From an uncultured Clostridia bacterium (GTDB taxonomy: Bacteria; Bacillota; Clostridia; TANB77; CAG-508), in the NCBI GenBank assembly GCA_934133175.1, contig CAKPAX010000016.1, positions 1 through 32,832 on the forward strand: DNA of 32,832 nt, written 5' to 3'. Under the pieces are notes generated by a model. The model was not told where the DNA came from. It made no database searches and saw nothing but the letters and a program-made list of their open reading frames with translations. Positions 1 through 9,000 of the stretch are shown piece after piece (the first letter of the stretch is position 1; each line of letters opens with the position of its first letter). The translations under genes and the position numbers were made by a program.

Positions 1-404
1 GCTCCTGCAATAGCATTTTTAAATCCTTGTTCTATTCCTGCTGGACAATCTATAAGTATATAGTCAAATTCTTCTTTTAGTTTACTTGTTAAATTTTTCA
101 TTTGTTCTTCATTTACAGCGCTTTTATCTCTTGTTTGGGCAGCTGGCAACAAATATAATTCTTTAAATCTTTTATCTTTTATTAAAGCTTGTCTTAATTT
201 GCATTTTTCTTCAACAACATCAACAATATCGTAAACAATTCTGTTTTCTAGTCCCATAACTACGTCTAAATTACGAAGTCCAATATCTGTATCTATTAAT
301 ACAACTTTTTTTCCTTCTAGAGCTAAACTTGAACCTAAATTTGCTGTTGTTGTAGTTTTTCCAACTCCACCTTTTCCTGATGTTATAACTATAACTTCTC
401 CCAT
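1..404 (-). CDS. minD: Septum site-determining protein MinD, 5' part (runs off the window)
   Basis: Only the first 134 codons are present; the gene continues beyond position 1. MinD is a membrane-associated ParA-type ATPase that, with MinC, blocks FtsZ ring assembly away from midcell. The start ATG at 402-404 is preceded by a strong AAGGAGG site. The product begins MGEVIVITSGKGGVGKTT, the deviant Walker A motif (GKGGVGKT, residues 10-17). The switch region VVLIDTDIGLRNLDVVMGL and the Walker B-like strand ILIDCPAGIEQGF follow, all hallmarks that separate MinD from ParA and Soj. A promoter lies directly upstream, so minD starts its own transcript here. The usual partner minC is not immediately upstream. 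Identification is secure although the C-terminal membrane-targeting helix is outside the window. Confidence 0.97.
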   Translation of the reverse strand, partial: MGEVIVITSGKGGVGKTTTTANLGSSLALEGKKVVLIDTDIGLRNLDVVMGLENRIVYDIVDVVEEKCKLRQALIKDKRFKELYLLPAAQTRDKSAVNEEQMKNLTSKLKEEFDYILIDCPAGIEQGFKNAIAG

Positions 405-450
405 ATCTTTCCTCCTTAGGATTTTAAAAACACTTATTTTCAATACTAAT

Positions 451-479
451 ATAATATAATGAAAATGCCAAAAAGTCAA
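451..479 (-). promoter_or_regulatory. Sigma-A-type promoter for minD
   Basis: Read on the minus strand, TTGACT (474-479) is separated by 17 bp from TATTAT (451-456). This places transcription start about 40 nt upstream of the minD start codon. The match to the vegetative consensus and the ideal spacing make it a good promoter prediction from sequence alone. Confidence 0.75.
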
Positions 480-504
480 TGCAAATAAAGCAAAAAGCAA
501 AATA

Positions 505-530
505 AAAAATGGAAAATAATTTCCATTTTT
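505..530 (-). terminator. Hairpin terminator after the phospholipase-like gene
   Basis: An 11-bp stem (505-515 with 520-530) with a 4-nt loop lies directly after the stop codon of the minus-strand gene at 533. The A-run at its left end reads as a T-run on the minus strand, as expected of an intrinsic terminator. Confidence 0.7.
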
Positions 531-532
531 TA

Positions 533-1048
533 TTATCTCTTCTCTAGATTTTTAAGCTCATTCCAAAATCTATTATTATTTTTTACTTCTTGTTCAATTT
601 TATTAATATCATATTCAGATGTTTTTTCTATAAAGTTTATTACATTTTCTAAATCAAATACTGTTGTTTTTCCATCTTTAAAAAAAATCTTCTCTTTAAT
701 ATCATCAGTTATATTAACTTGATATTTATCTATAAGAGGTTTATTTGTTATATCATAGTCATTATATATATCTTTTGAAAAAAAGTCTAAAAATTTATTA
801 TAAAACAAATAATCAGTAATTAAATGTACAAAATAACCTTTATTAAAATCCGTCTTTAAATCCTTTTCCTCAAAAAATTTTTTTAGTATAACTTTTGTAC
901 TTTTTTCTCCATAATGTGTAAGAGATTTATCTGAAACACTATCAGGATAAACAACTCCTTTGTAAAATTCCTCTTCATCTTTTATTTGATTTTTATGTTT
1001 TTTTATATATTGTTTAGCAACAGCTAAATGTATCACATATCCTGGCAT
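533..1048 (-). CDS. Small protein resembling zinc-dependent phospholipase C
   Basis: The 171-aa product begins MPGYVIHLAVAKQYI and contains GVVYPDS, then a His in LTHYG, then GYFVHLITDYLF. Short proteins with this layout (an N-terminal MPG..xH segment, a G..xPD segment, H, and HxxxD in a helix) occur in Firmicutes and are usually annotated as zinc-dependent phospholipase C-like (PF00882) or hypothetical. The spaced His/Asp residues could bind metal. The start is set by an AAGGAGAGG site upstream of the ATG. There is no signal peptide, so a secreted phospholipase role is doubtful. The gene sits 18 bp after the tandem nucleotidyltransferase gene and is probably cotranscribed with it. The family call is moderate and the substrate is unknown. 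Confidence 0.6.
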   Translation of the reverse strand: MPGYVIHLAVAKQYIKKHKNQIKDEEEFYKGVVYPDSVSDKSLTHYGEKSTKVILKKFFEEKDLKTDFNKGYFVHLITDYLFYNKFLDFFSKDIYNDYDITNKPLIDKYQVNITDDIKEKIFFKDGKTTVFDLENVINFIEKTSEYDINKIEQEVKNNNRFWNELKNLEKR

Positions 1049-1066
1049 TTTATTTTCCTCTCCTTT

Positions 1067-1882
1067 TTAACATGATTGTTCTTCTTCTAAATCTTCCAAA
1101 TCTTTTATAGTTGTGTTCATATCTCTTAATTTCTTTTGGTATCCAGAGCTCGAAACCTCTTTCATTTTTTCTTCGTTTCTATCAGTAAATACAACATTTA
1201 TATCTTTTAACTCTTCCTTATGTTCTTCTTCTTTTCTCTTTAAATCAGATCCCAACACTAATACCATATCTGATTTTTCTACTCCATAATATTCTTGAAT
1301 CTCTTCAATAAGCTCTTCTCTTGTTGTGTTTAAATCCATATAAAATACATGATCTACATATTTTAATGCACCTACATTTTCAGCTCTTTGTAATGTATTT
1401 TGTAGTGGATCTTTATGCTTATTCTGTTTTATTCTTTCATCTGTTTTTACTACAACTGCAAGCTTATCACATAATTTCTTTGCTAATTTAATATTTTCAA
1501 TATGCCCAGAATGTAAGACATCAAAACTTCCTATTGTAAATCCCAACTTGTACTTTTTCTGTTCTTCTTCTATTTTCCTTTGTTCAGTATACTCAAAATA
1601 TGCTTTTTCTAATTCTTCTTTTGCTTTTTTGGCTTCTTTCGAATCTATAGAAAAAATAAAATCAACACCTTCTAGTTCTCTTGCAATCATCATACGTTGT
1701 TCTTGATTTTTTAAACATTGTGTATTTAATTCTTTTTCTATAAAATCATCTGTATATACTCCTATTCCATAAACTTCACATTCTTCCGCTTCTTTTCTAA
1801 TTTTTTTTCTAATACCTGATGTTAATATATCAAAAATCCCAATCGAAAAACCTAATTTTTGTTTTTTTACTTTATTTTCCAT
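1067..1882 (-). CDS. Tandem cytidylyltransferase-fold protein, N-terminal copy degenerate
   Basis: The product is 271 aa from the ATG at 1880-1882, which has an AAGGAG site 6 nt upstream. A longer reading starting at 1942 lacks such a site. There are two copies of the HxGH nucleotidyltransferase fold. The C-terminal copy (about residues 110-260) has LGFTIGSFDVLHSGH, the complete nucleotide-binding HxGH motif, and ends with a VSSSGYQKKL segment like the ISSSxxR/K signature of glycerol-3-phosphate cytidylyltransferases. The N-terminal copy has LGFSIGIFDILTSGI, so both histidines are lost although the fold signature is kept. A charged linker (about 75-110), rich in Glu and Lys, joins them. The enzyme probably transfers CMP or AMP to a phosphorylated substrate; which one cannot be told. 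It is followed by the phospholipase-like gene in the same operon. Confidence 0.8.
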   Translation of the reverse strand: MENKVKKQKLGFSIGIFDILTSGIRKKIRKEAEECEVYGIGVYTDDFIEKELNTQCLKNQEQRMMIARELEGVDFIFSIDSKEAKKAKEELEKAYFEYTEQRKIEEEQKKYKLGFTIGSFDVLHSGHIENIKLAKKLCDKLAVVVKTDERIKQNKHKDPLQNTLQRAENVGALKYVDHVFYMDLNTTREELIEEIQEYYGVEKSDMVLVLGSDLKRKEEEHKEELKDINVVFTDRNEEKMKEVSSSGYQKKLRDMNTTIKDLEDLEEEQSC

Positions 1883-1948
1883 ATTTTTCTCCTTACTTTT
1901 CATCATTATGTTAATTATAACATATCTATGAATTTTTTTCAAATTTCA

Positions 1949-1989
1949 AAAAACATGAATTAATATACAATTTATTAATTCATGTTTTT
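1949..1989 (-). terminator. Hairpin terminator after the cwlD-like gene
   Basis: A 17-bp perfect stem (1949-1965 with 1973-1989) with a 7-nt loop sits just after the cwlD-like stop codon. The A-run on its left becomes a T-run on the minus strand. It separates the amidase from the downstream nucleotidyltransferase operon. Confidence 0.8.
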
Positions 1990-1996
1990 AATTTAT

Positions 1997-2709
1997 TTAT
2001 TCATAGAAATAATCTATTATTCCATTATAAATTCCCCATGCTAATCTATTTTGATAATCATCTTCCAACAATTGTTTTTCTTCATCAGGGTTTGATAAAA
2101 AACCGCATTCAACTATAGTAGTTGGTATTTCCACATGTTTTATTATATAAATATTATCTATTGTCTTAGCAACTCTATTATTTTCTTTTTGAATAGCATC
2201 ATTTAAATTTTTCTGTATAGAAACCGCTAATTTTTGTCCATTACTATTACCTTCCTTATAAAATGTTTGCCATCCACTATATTGTTGTTGCGGAATTTTA
2301 TTTAAATGTATAGAAACAAATATATCTGCCTGACTTTCATTTCCTATCTTTACCCTATTATGAATATCTGATATTTTCTTTTGTTTTAATGTTTTACTAT
2401 CAATATCATAAATCGCATTATCATCTGAACGAGTTAGTATTACATTACATCCACTTTGTTCTAAGAGATTTTGTAATTTAAGAGCAATTTTTAAATTAGT
2501 TTTTGCCTCTGTAGTACCATTACTACTTTGTGCTCCGCTCATCTGGAATTCCATGTCCGTGCATCCAAAACAATAGTCTTTCCAGATACTGGCAAACTTA
2601 CAGTTTCTATGACATCATTTTTTTTAGAGGATGACAACATAAATGCAAATATAGAAATTAATAAACAACTTGTTATTATAACCAATCTTTTTTTATTTAA
2701 AACAATCAT
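1997..2709 (-). pseudogene. cwlD: CwlD-type N-acetylmuramoyl-L-alanine amidase, frame broken at the DAGHG motif
   Basis: CwlD removes peptides from cortex peptidoglycan so that muramic-delta-lactam can form, which is needed for spore germination. The N-terminal part (start ATG 2707-2709, GGAG site 8 nt upstream) has a membrane anchor, VIITSCLLISIFAFML, then SLPVSGKTIVLDA. It then runs out of frame to a stop at 2539-2541. The other frame resumes with GAQSSNGTTEAKTNL, ADIFVSIHLNKI (SIHxN zinc ligand), SGWQTFY and IVECGFLSNPDEEKQLL (catalytic Glu). The SLPxSGK and SGxQTFY segments are typical of CwlD rather than of other Amidase_3 enzymes. Removing one base at 2559 and one at 2539 would restore DAGHGIPDGGA. 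As written, the first zinc-binding His is lost, so the gene is inactive unless the indels are sequencing errors. Confidence 0.85.
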
Positions 2710-2800
2710 ATTTAAGCTCCTATATAAATTATTTTCTTTACATTTATATGAAAAATTTTTCAATTTATTCTTTAATAATTATTTTAATATTTTATATTTA

Positions 2801-2828
2801 TTGACTTAAGTAATTACATTATTATAAA
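2801..2828 (+). promoter_or_regulatory. Promoter for the cellulose-synthase-like operon
   Basis: TTGACT (2801-2806) and TATAAA (2823-2828) are spaced by 16 bp, about 40 bp before the start of the GT2 gene. It is a reasonable vegetative-type promoter. Confidence 0.6.
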
Positions 2829-2865
2829 ATAACTACAAAATAGTTTTAAACAAAGGATGATTAAA

Positions 2866-4482
2866 ATGAAAAAAAATAACTTTTTAAAATTATCATATTA
2901 CTTTATTTTATTAGTATTAACACTAGTTTATATTATTTATAGAATATTTTTTACAATTCCAACAAAATTAGGAACTTTATCATTAATTTTAGCTCTCATA
3001 GTATTATTTGTTGAAATATGGGAATCCTTCGATTTTTTTGTATATTACCTCAATATACTAAGTGTAAAAAAATACATTCCCAAAACTCCAAATATAGATT
3101 TAAACCAAAGCAATTGTCCAGATATAGATATATTTATAGCCACTTTAAATGAAAGTCCAGATTTATTAAGAAATACTATAAATTCATGTTTAAACTTAAA
3201 ATACCCAGATAAAAATAAATTACATATTTATTTGTGTGATGATGGAAATAGAAATTATATAAAACAATTAGCAGATGAATTAAATATAAATTATTTAACA
3301 CGTACCACTAACAAAGATTCAAAATCAGGAAATTATAATAGTGCACTTAAAAAAACTACTTCACCATATATAGCAACATTTGATGCAGACATGGCACCAT
3401 TACCAGACTTTTTATTGACCACTCTTCCATATTTCTTAAGTAGTACACAAAAAATTGGTTTTGTACAAACACCTCAAAGTTTTACTAATCCTGATATTTT
3501 TCAATATAGATTTAAATTAGAAGATAATATTCCATTTGAACAAGATTACTTTTATCATGAATTACAAATAGCTAAAAACACTACCAATTCAGCAGTTTGT
3601 TGTGGTACTAATACTTTATTTTCTAGAGAAGCATTAAATAAAACAAACGGATTTGCAACTGGAACAATTTCTGAAGATATTGCTACAGGTATGTTAATAG
3701 AATCTAAAGGATACAAATGTATTGCAATAAACGATATAAAAGCATATGGAACATCAACAAATGATTTAGATAGCTTTATAAAACAACGTTCTCGTTGGGC
3801 TAGAGGATGTGTACAAATGCTAAAAAAATACAAAATATTAACTTGTAAAGGACTTTCACTACGTCAAAAATTAGAGTACTTATCATGCGTTTCATATTGG
3901 TTTTTTGGTGTAAAAAGAATGATTTATTTAATAACGCCTTTACTTTTTAGTATTTTCGGAATTATAATAGTAGATTGCGATTTAAAAACATTTATAGCTA
4001 TCTGGTTACCGCAATATTTACTTAAAAGATATGTTTTAGATAAAGCAGAACATAATAAACGTTCTGCTACATGGAATAAAATATATGAGACAATTTTATC
4101 CCCAATACTTTCAAAAGAAGTTACAAAAGAATTTTTAGGATTTACAAAAACAAATTTTGAAGTAACACCTAAATATATGACTAAAAATAAAAAAATGAGT
4201 AAACAAAATAAAAAACTATTATTTAAACATTTAGGTTTATTATCATTAAACATATTAGGTTTAATACTTTGTTTATTAAAATTATACAATAACAACTTAA
4301 CTATCTATATATTATCACTAGTTTGGACAATTTCTAATATCTTCTATCTTACAATAGCCACTATATTTGATACTAGAATTAAAAATTATAACTATAATAA
4401 TTTTATTCCAAACAAAATAACCCAATACTCTGCAAAATCAATATTTTTAATATTCTTTAATAGGAGAAAAAAACATGCTTAA
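2866..4482 (+). CDS. Cellulose-synthase-like family 2 glycosyltransferase
   Basis: This processive membrane glycosyltransferase probably polymerises UDP-glucose into a beta-glucan and extrudes it through its own membrane channel. The preferred start, ATG 2866, has AAAGGA 7 nt upstream; an in-frame ATG at 2857 overlaps that site. Counting from 2866, two membrane helices lie near residues 10-60. The catalytic domain follows, with DDG (125-127), DAD (173-175), FVQTPQSF, the acceptor-side ISED (E270, D271) and QRSRW (307-311), the full D,D,D,QxxRW set of cellulose synthases. Further membrane helices and an FEVTPK segment end the protein. No PilZ domain (RxxxR) is seen, so direct c-di-GMP activation as in BcsA is not supported. 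The stop overlaps the next gene by 8 bp. The pair resembles the CcsA/CcsZ arrangement of Clostridioides. The polymer identity is inferred. Confidence 0.87.
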   Translation: MKKNNFLKLSYYFILLVLTLVYIIYRIFFTIPTKLGTLSLILALIVLFVEIWESFDFFVYYLNILSVKKYIPKTPNIDLNQSNCPDIDIFIATLNESPDLLRNTINSCLNLKYPDKNKLHIYLCDDGNRNYIKQLADELNINYLTRTTNKDSKSGNYNSALKKTTSPYIATFDADMAPLPDFLLTTLPYFLSSTQKIGFVQTPQSFTNPDIFQYRFKLEDNIPFEQDYFYHELQIAKNTTNSAVCCGTNTLFSREALNKTNGFATGTISEDIATGMLIESKGYKCIAINDIKAYGTSTNDLDSFIKQRSRWARGCVQMLKKYKILTCKGLSLRQKLEYLSCVSYWFFGVKRMIYLITPLLFSIFGIIIVDCDLKTFIAIWLPQYLLKRYVLDKAEHNKRSATWNKIYETILSPILSKEVTKEFLGFTKTNFEVTPKYMTKNKKMSKQNKKLLFKHLGLLSLNILGLILCLLKLYNNNLTIYILSLVWTISNIFYLTIATIFDTRIKNYNYNNFIPNKITQYSAKSIFLIFFNRRKKHA

Positions 4483-5533
4483 AAAAATTTTTAAAAAAAA
4501 ATATATATTATTAATTATCCTTTCATTAATATTTATAATTTTTTTGACTATAAAATCAAAAAATAAGCCTCAATCCAATACAATAACAGACTCAGGAAAA
4601 ACTCAAGATTACTCTGTTTCTAAAAATGGTTGGTTAAGTGTTAATTCCACAAATCTACAAAACGAAAAAAAGCAAAATATTCAATTAACTGGATTAAGTA
4701 GTCATGGAATACAATGGTATTCTGATATAATTACATATAATAATTTAAAACAATTAAAAAACGACTGGGGCATAAATATATTTAGAGTTGCAATGTATTC
4801 AGAAGCTTATATATCTAACCCAGAAGAGCTAAAACAAAAATTAATAAATATTGTTGATTACTGTATTGATTTAGATATGTACGTAATAATTGATTGGCAC
4901 ATACTTAATGACAGCAACCCAAATACTTACTATGAACAATCAAACACATTCTTTAATGAACTCTCAAAAAAATATGAAAGCACACCAAACGTTATATATG
5001 AAATATGTAATGAACCAAATGGAAATGTAGTAACTTGGGATGATGAAATTAAACCCTATGCAGAAAAAATAATAAATACTATTAGAACAAATACCCCAAA
5101 CTCACTTATAATAGTAGGTACTCCTGATTGGTGTAAAAAATTAAAACCTGTGGCTGATAATCCTCTGGATTATGATAATATTGCTTATTCATGTCATTTT
5201 TATTCTGGTTCACATGGTAAAGATTTACAAAATGACATAGACTATGCATTGAATAAAAACATATGTATATTTGTATCTGAATGTGGATTAACAGATGCAA
5301 CGGGCGATGGTCAATTGTATTTTGATGAATTTAACGAATGGATTGATTTTTTAAATAAAAGAAATATTAGTTGGTTATTTTGGTCATTTTCAGCCAAAAA
5401 TGAATCATCTTCAATATTGCTACCAGAATATACCTTAAATTCTACGAATGAAAATTCTTCTAATAACATAAATAATTATTTATCTGATTCCGGTAAATTT
5501 ATTAAAAGATTTTTTAAATACGAACAAAAATAA
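4475..5533 (+). CDS. Membrane-tethered GH5 endo-beta-1,4-glucanase
   Basis: The 352-aa product is a glycoside hydrolase family 5 enzyme that cleaves internal beta-1,4-glucosidic bonds. An N-terminal membrane helix (about residues 9-27) with basic residues before it and no clear cleavage site suggests it stays anchored outside the membrane. The GH5 barrel starts near residue 50 (NGWLSV..) with LTGLSSHGIQW. It contains YVIIDWHIL (His142), IYEICNEPNG (acid/base Glu180) and IFVSECGLT (nucleophile Glu269), then WLFWSFSAKNESSS near the C-terminus. The start has an AGGAG site inside the end of the synthase gene, and the 8-bp overlap implies translational coupling. In cellulose secretion operons a resident glucanase trims the growing polymer, and that is the likely role here. 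Activity on cellulose specifically is inferred. Confidence 0.9.
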   Translation: MLKKIFKKKYILLIILSLIFIIFLTIKSKNKPQSNTITDSGKTQDYSVSKNGWLSVNSTNLQNEKKQNIQLTGLSSHGIQWYSDIITYNNLKQLKNDWGINIFRVAMYSEAYISNPEELKQKLINIVDYCIDLDMYVIIDWHILNDSNPNTYYEQSNTFFNELSKKYESTPNVIYEICNEPNGNVVTWDDEIKPYAEKIINTIRTNTPNSLIIVGTPDWCKKLKPVADNPLDYDNIAYSCHFYSGSHGKDLQNDIDYALNKNICIFVSECGLTDATGDGQLYFDEFNEWIDFLNKRNISWLFWSFSAKNESSSILLPEYTLNSTNENSSNNINNYLSDSGKFIKRFFKYEQK

Positions 5534-5558
5534 ATATTAATAATTTTTCATATATACT

Positions 5559-5588
5559 AAAAAAGGGACTTTTTATAGTCCCTTTTTA
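5559..5588. terminator. Bidirectional terminator between convergent genes
   Basis: An 11-bp stem (5560-5570 with 5577-5587), AAAAAGGGACT paired with AGTCCCTTTTT, has a 6-nt loop. It lies between the glucanase stop on the plus strand and the first giant gene's stop on the minus strand. T-runs on both sides suggest it works in both directions. Confidence 0.88.
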
Positions 5589-5592
5589 TTTA

Positions 5593-6000
5593 TTATTCCA
5601 ATGTTTTATTCAATTGAACTTTTTTAACATCTTCATCTATAGCAGTATCCACTGCTTCATCAAGCGATTGAGTATTTACTACATCTTCATTATCTTTTTC
5701 ATCTTTATTTGCTTCTGTTACTTCACAATTTGATGCTGTAGTATCTGTTATTGTATCTGATTCTCCATTAAAGCTATTGTACCCTATTACTTCTGATGCA
5801 TTATTAGTTGCTTTTATTTTTAAATCTGTTAATGTACAGTTTGTAACTGTAACTGGAAGTAATTTATATGATGAGCTTGTAGTTTTCAAGTCTCCTCCAT
5901 ATCCTATAACTCCTCCTACATATGACATTCCATTTATTTCTGAACCTTCTACAGTACAAGCTTTTATGTATGGAACTGATGCTCCTACAACTCCTCCTAC
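5593..6000. repeat. Direct repeat copy 1: 3' end of the first giant gene
   Basis: This 408-bp stretch is nearly identical to 13688-14095, with a constant offset of 8095 bp and no indels. The only cluster of differences is around 5697-5741. The rest of the two genes is far more diverged, so this stretch looks homogenised by recent recombination. Confidence 0.9.
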
Positions 6001-9000
6001 AGATAAATATCCACTTATATTAGAATCTTTGACATTACAATTAGCTATATAAGTATATCCTGTACTATAATTTTTACCATGTCCCAATATTCCACCTATT
6101 CCGAATGCAGAATCATTTGTTATTTTAACTTCTGAATTTATAAAATTACAATTTAATATACTTCCATCTGAAAATCCAACAATTCCTCCTGTATATCCAT
6201 TTGAATTTGAAATATTAGTACTATTTACTTCACAGTCTTTTATTTCTCCTGATTCATTACTGAACCCACCTGTTATTCCTCCAACATTCTGTCCTTCAGA
6301 TGTTACAGTTATCGTTCCACTAATCATATTAGATTCTTCTATATTTCCATTTGTAGCTCCTACAATTCCTCCTGTTTCACCTTTAATATTGCTTATTTCT
6401 ACTGATTTAACTTCACATTTACTTATATTTTGTTTACAATTTCCTGCTATTCCTCCTACAGTTTGTAAATTATTTAATGCTTTTATTGTTCCATTGCTTA
6501 CTTTACATCTCTTTATATTAGAATTTGAATATCCAACTATGCCACCTACTTTTCCTGTTTTATTTTCTAATTTAAATGTTTCAATATTACAATTTATAAT
6601 TTCACCAGCAATGTTTCCAATTACTCCTCCAATTTCAGCATATATAGAATCTGCACTTATTTCTAATTCTTGCACTATACAATCACTAATATTTCCTTCA
6701 GATTGAGCAGTAATTCCTCCTGACAAAACATTTTTATAATTTTCTATTGCTTGTAAATTTGCTTTTATATTTGCTGTAAATTTTACTACCTTACAATCAT
6801 TTATCAATCCACTATTAGAGAAATGACCTGCAATTCCTCCTGTTTCTGAATACCCTGATACTACATTCATTTTTAAATCATTCACACTGCAACCTTTTAC
6901 ATTATCAACATAACCAGCAATTCCTCCTGCATTAATTTTAGTTGCTGGATTATTATCATTATTATAGATGATTTCTATAGACTTTACGTTACAATTTTGA
7001 ACTTTTCCTCCGCCTGCATAACCAATTATTCCTCCTACATTACATCCATAATCTGAATAACCAGATACCGGATAATGACATACATCAAATTTTACATTTT
7101 CTAAGCTAATATTTTTAGTATTTTTTCCGTATCCTATAGCACCTCCAACATTAGCTTTTTCTTTTGATTTTACACCAATCTTTCCATTCTTTACAAAAAC
7201 TTCATTTATGTTAGTTGCATTTCCATCATTAAATCCAACAATTCCACCAACATTAGGTTTTGAATCTCCAACAGAATAATATCCATAATTTTCTACTTTT
7301 ATATTAAATCCATCTATAATTACATCATTTAACTTTTCAATTGAATTTGAGTAACCAAATAATCCTCCAACATTTTTTTCTCCTTCGCAATTTATATCTG
7401 TTACTCTTATTTTATTTACTGACCTTATTGTATTATGATTATCTCCTATTAAACCTCCTACTGCATTTTCTGTAGTAGTACTTTCTGTTACTTTTAATCT
7501 TGATATAATGTTGCTATTGTTCAAATTTACATTAGAAATATTTCCAGTCCCAATTTGTACCAGTCCTAATATTCCACCTGAAGTAAATCCTGAATATATA
7601 TCTACATTTGTAGATTCCACATTATCAATATTATATTTAGAAACCTCCATCATTCCTATTATTCCAGCAGCAATATATTTTTTTCTTAAATTAGAATCTT
7701 CAGAATTAATATTAATATCACTAATTTTAAAATTACTAATATTAACTGATTCTCCACTTCCAATAAGTCCTATCGCTCCACCTGTATTTTCACCACTTAT
7801 TTTTGTTGTTTCAGAGCCATTTATTACTGTATTAACAATACTACATGATTTAAATTTATAAACATTTCCAATTAATCCACCAACTGATTTCCAGCCCATA
7901 AATTGATAATACGCAGGTGCATCTTCCTCTAATGCCTTAATATTTCTAACCTTGTTATTTTCTAATTTTATTATCTCTACATCATAACATTCACCTATCA
8001 ATCCACCAATTTCGCTATTTCCATATAATTCTATATTATTTACATCTGAATTTTTCAAAGTTATATCCGCTTTATAATTAACAGTTCCTACAATTCCACC
8101 TGTTGCACCATTATAAGCATATTTATTATTTGTTCCTTCTGCTGTTGTTTTTAAATTATTTACTTTTATATTTTCCATTATTAAATTTGATTTTTTACTA
8201 TATTTTCTGTTTTCTCCTAAAGTTCCAATTATTGAACCAGAAGATGTCTCACCTTTGTATTTTTCTCTATCAAAAATCAAATTATCTGCATTACAATCTT
8301 TTACTCTAATTACATCCGCATTTTCAATATATCCTACCATTCCGCCTTGGCAAAATCTATATGAACCATTTTCTCCTGTAGAAAATTTAATATCTTCTAC
8401 ACTACATTCATCAATAAATATATCCTTTGTATTTGATGATACTCCTAATATTCCACCTATATTATCACTATCATTGCTATCATTAGTTTCTAAATCTGTA
8501 ACTTTACACCCCTTAATCTGTAAAATACCTGATGCACACATACTTCCCATTATTGCAGATACAGATCTATTACTTTGATTTCTTCCAGTCAAAATCATAC
8601 TGTTGGATTTACAATTCAATATTGAAACAATAGAATCTGAAGTTTCATCTTGAACTGAATAGTATTCGTTTTTATATACTTGACCTACTATTCCTCCTAA
8701 AGTTTTCAAACCTCTTAATGTAACTTTTTCTGTATAACAATCCTTTATTATTAGATTTTCAATTCCTGTTTCGCTTGATTCTCTTATTGCTATTCCTAAT
8801 ATTCCTGCTGATATTTTTCCTGATTTTTCCTTTCCTATTCCAGACTCTTTTACATAACAATTATTTATGTTTATATTTTTAGAATTTATCCATCCAACTA
8901 TTCCAGATGAAATAGTACTTATGCCATACGCTTTATTACTATATATGTTACCTATAGATTCATCATAATAATTATTTATTTCCGATTTTATATTACTACA

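Noticed and set aside
2528..2809. A 93-codon plus-strand open frame opposite the cwlD-like N-terminus
   Set aside because: It lies antisense to conserved amidase sequence and crosses the intergenic promoter region, with no ribosome binding site.
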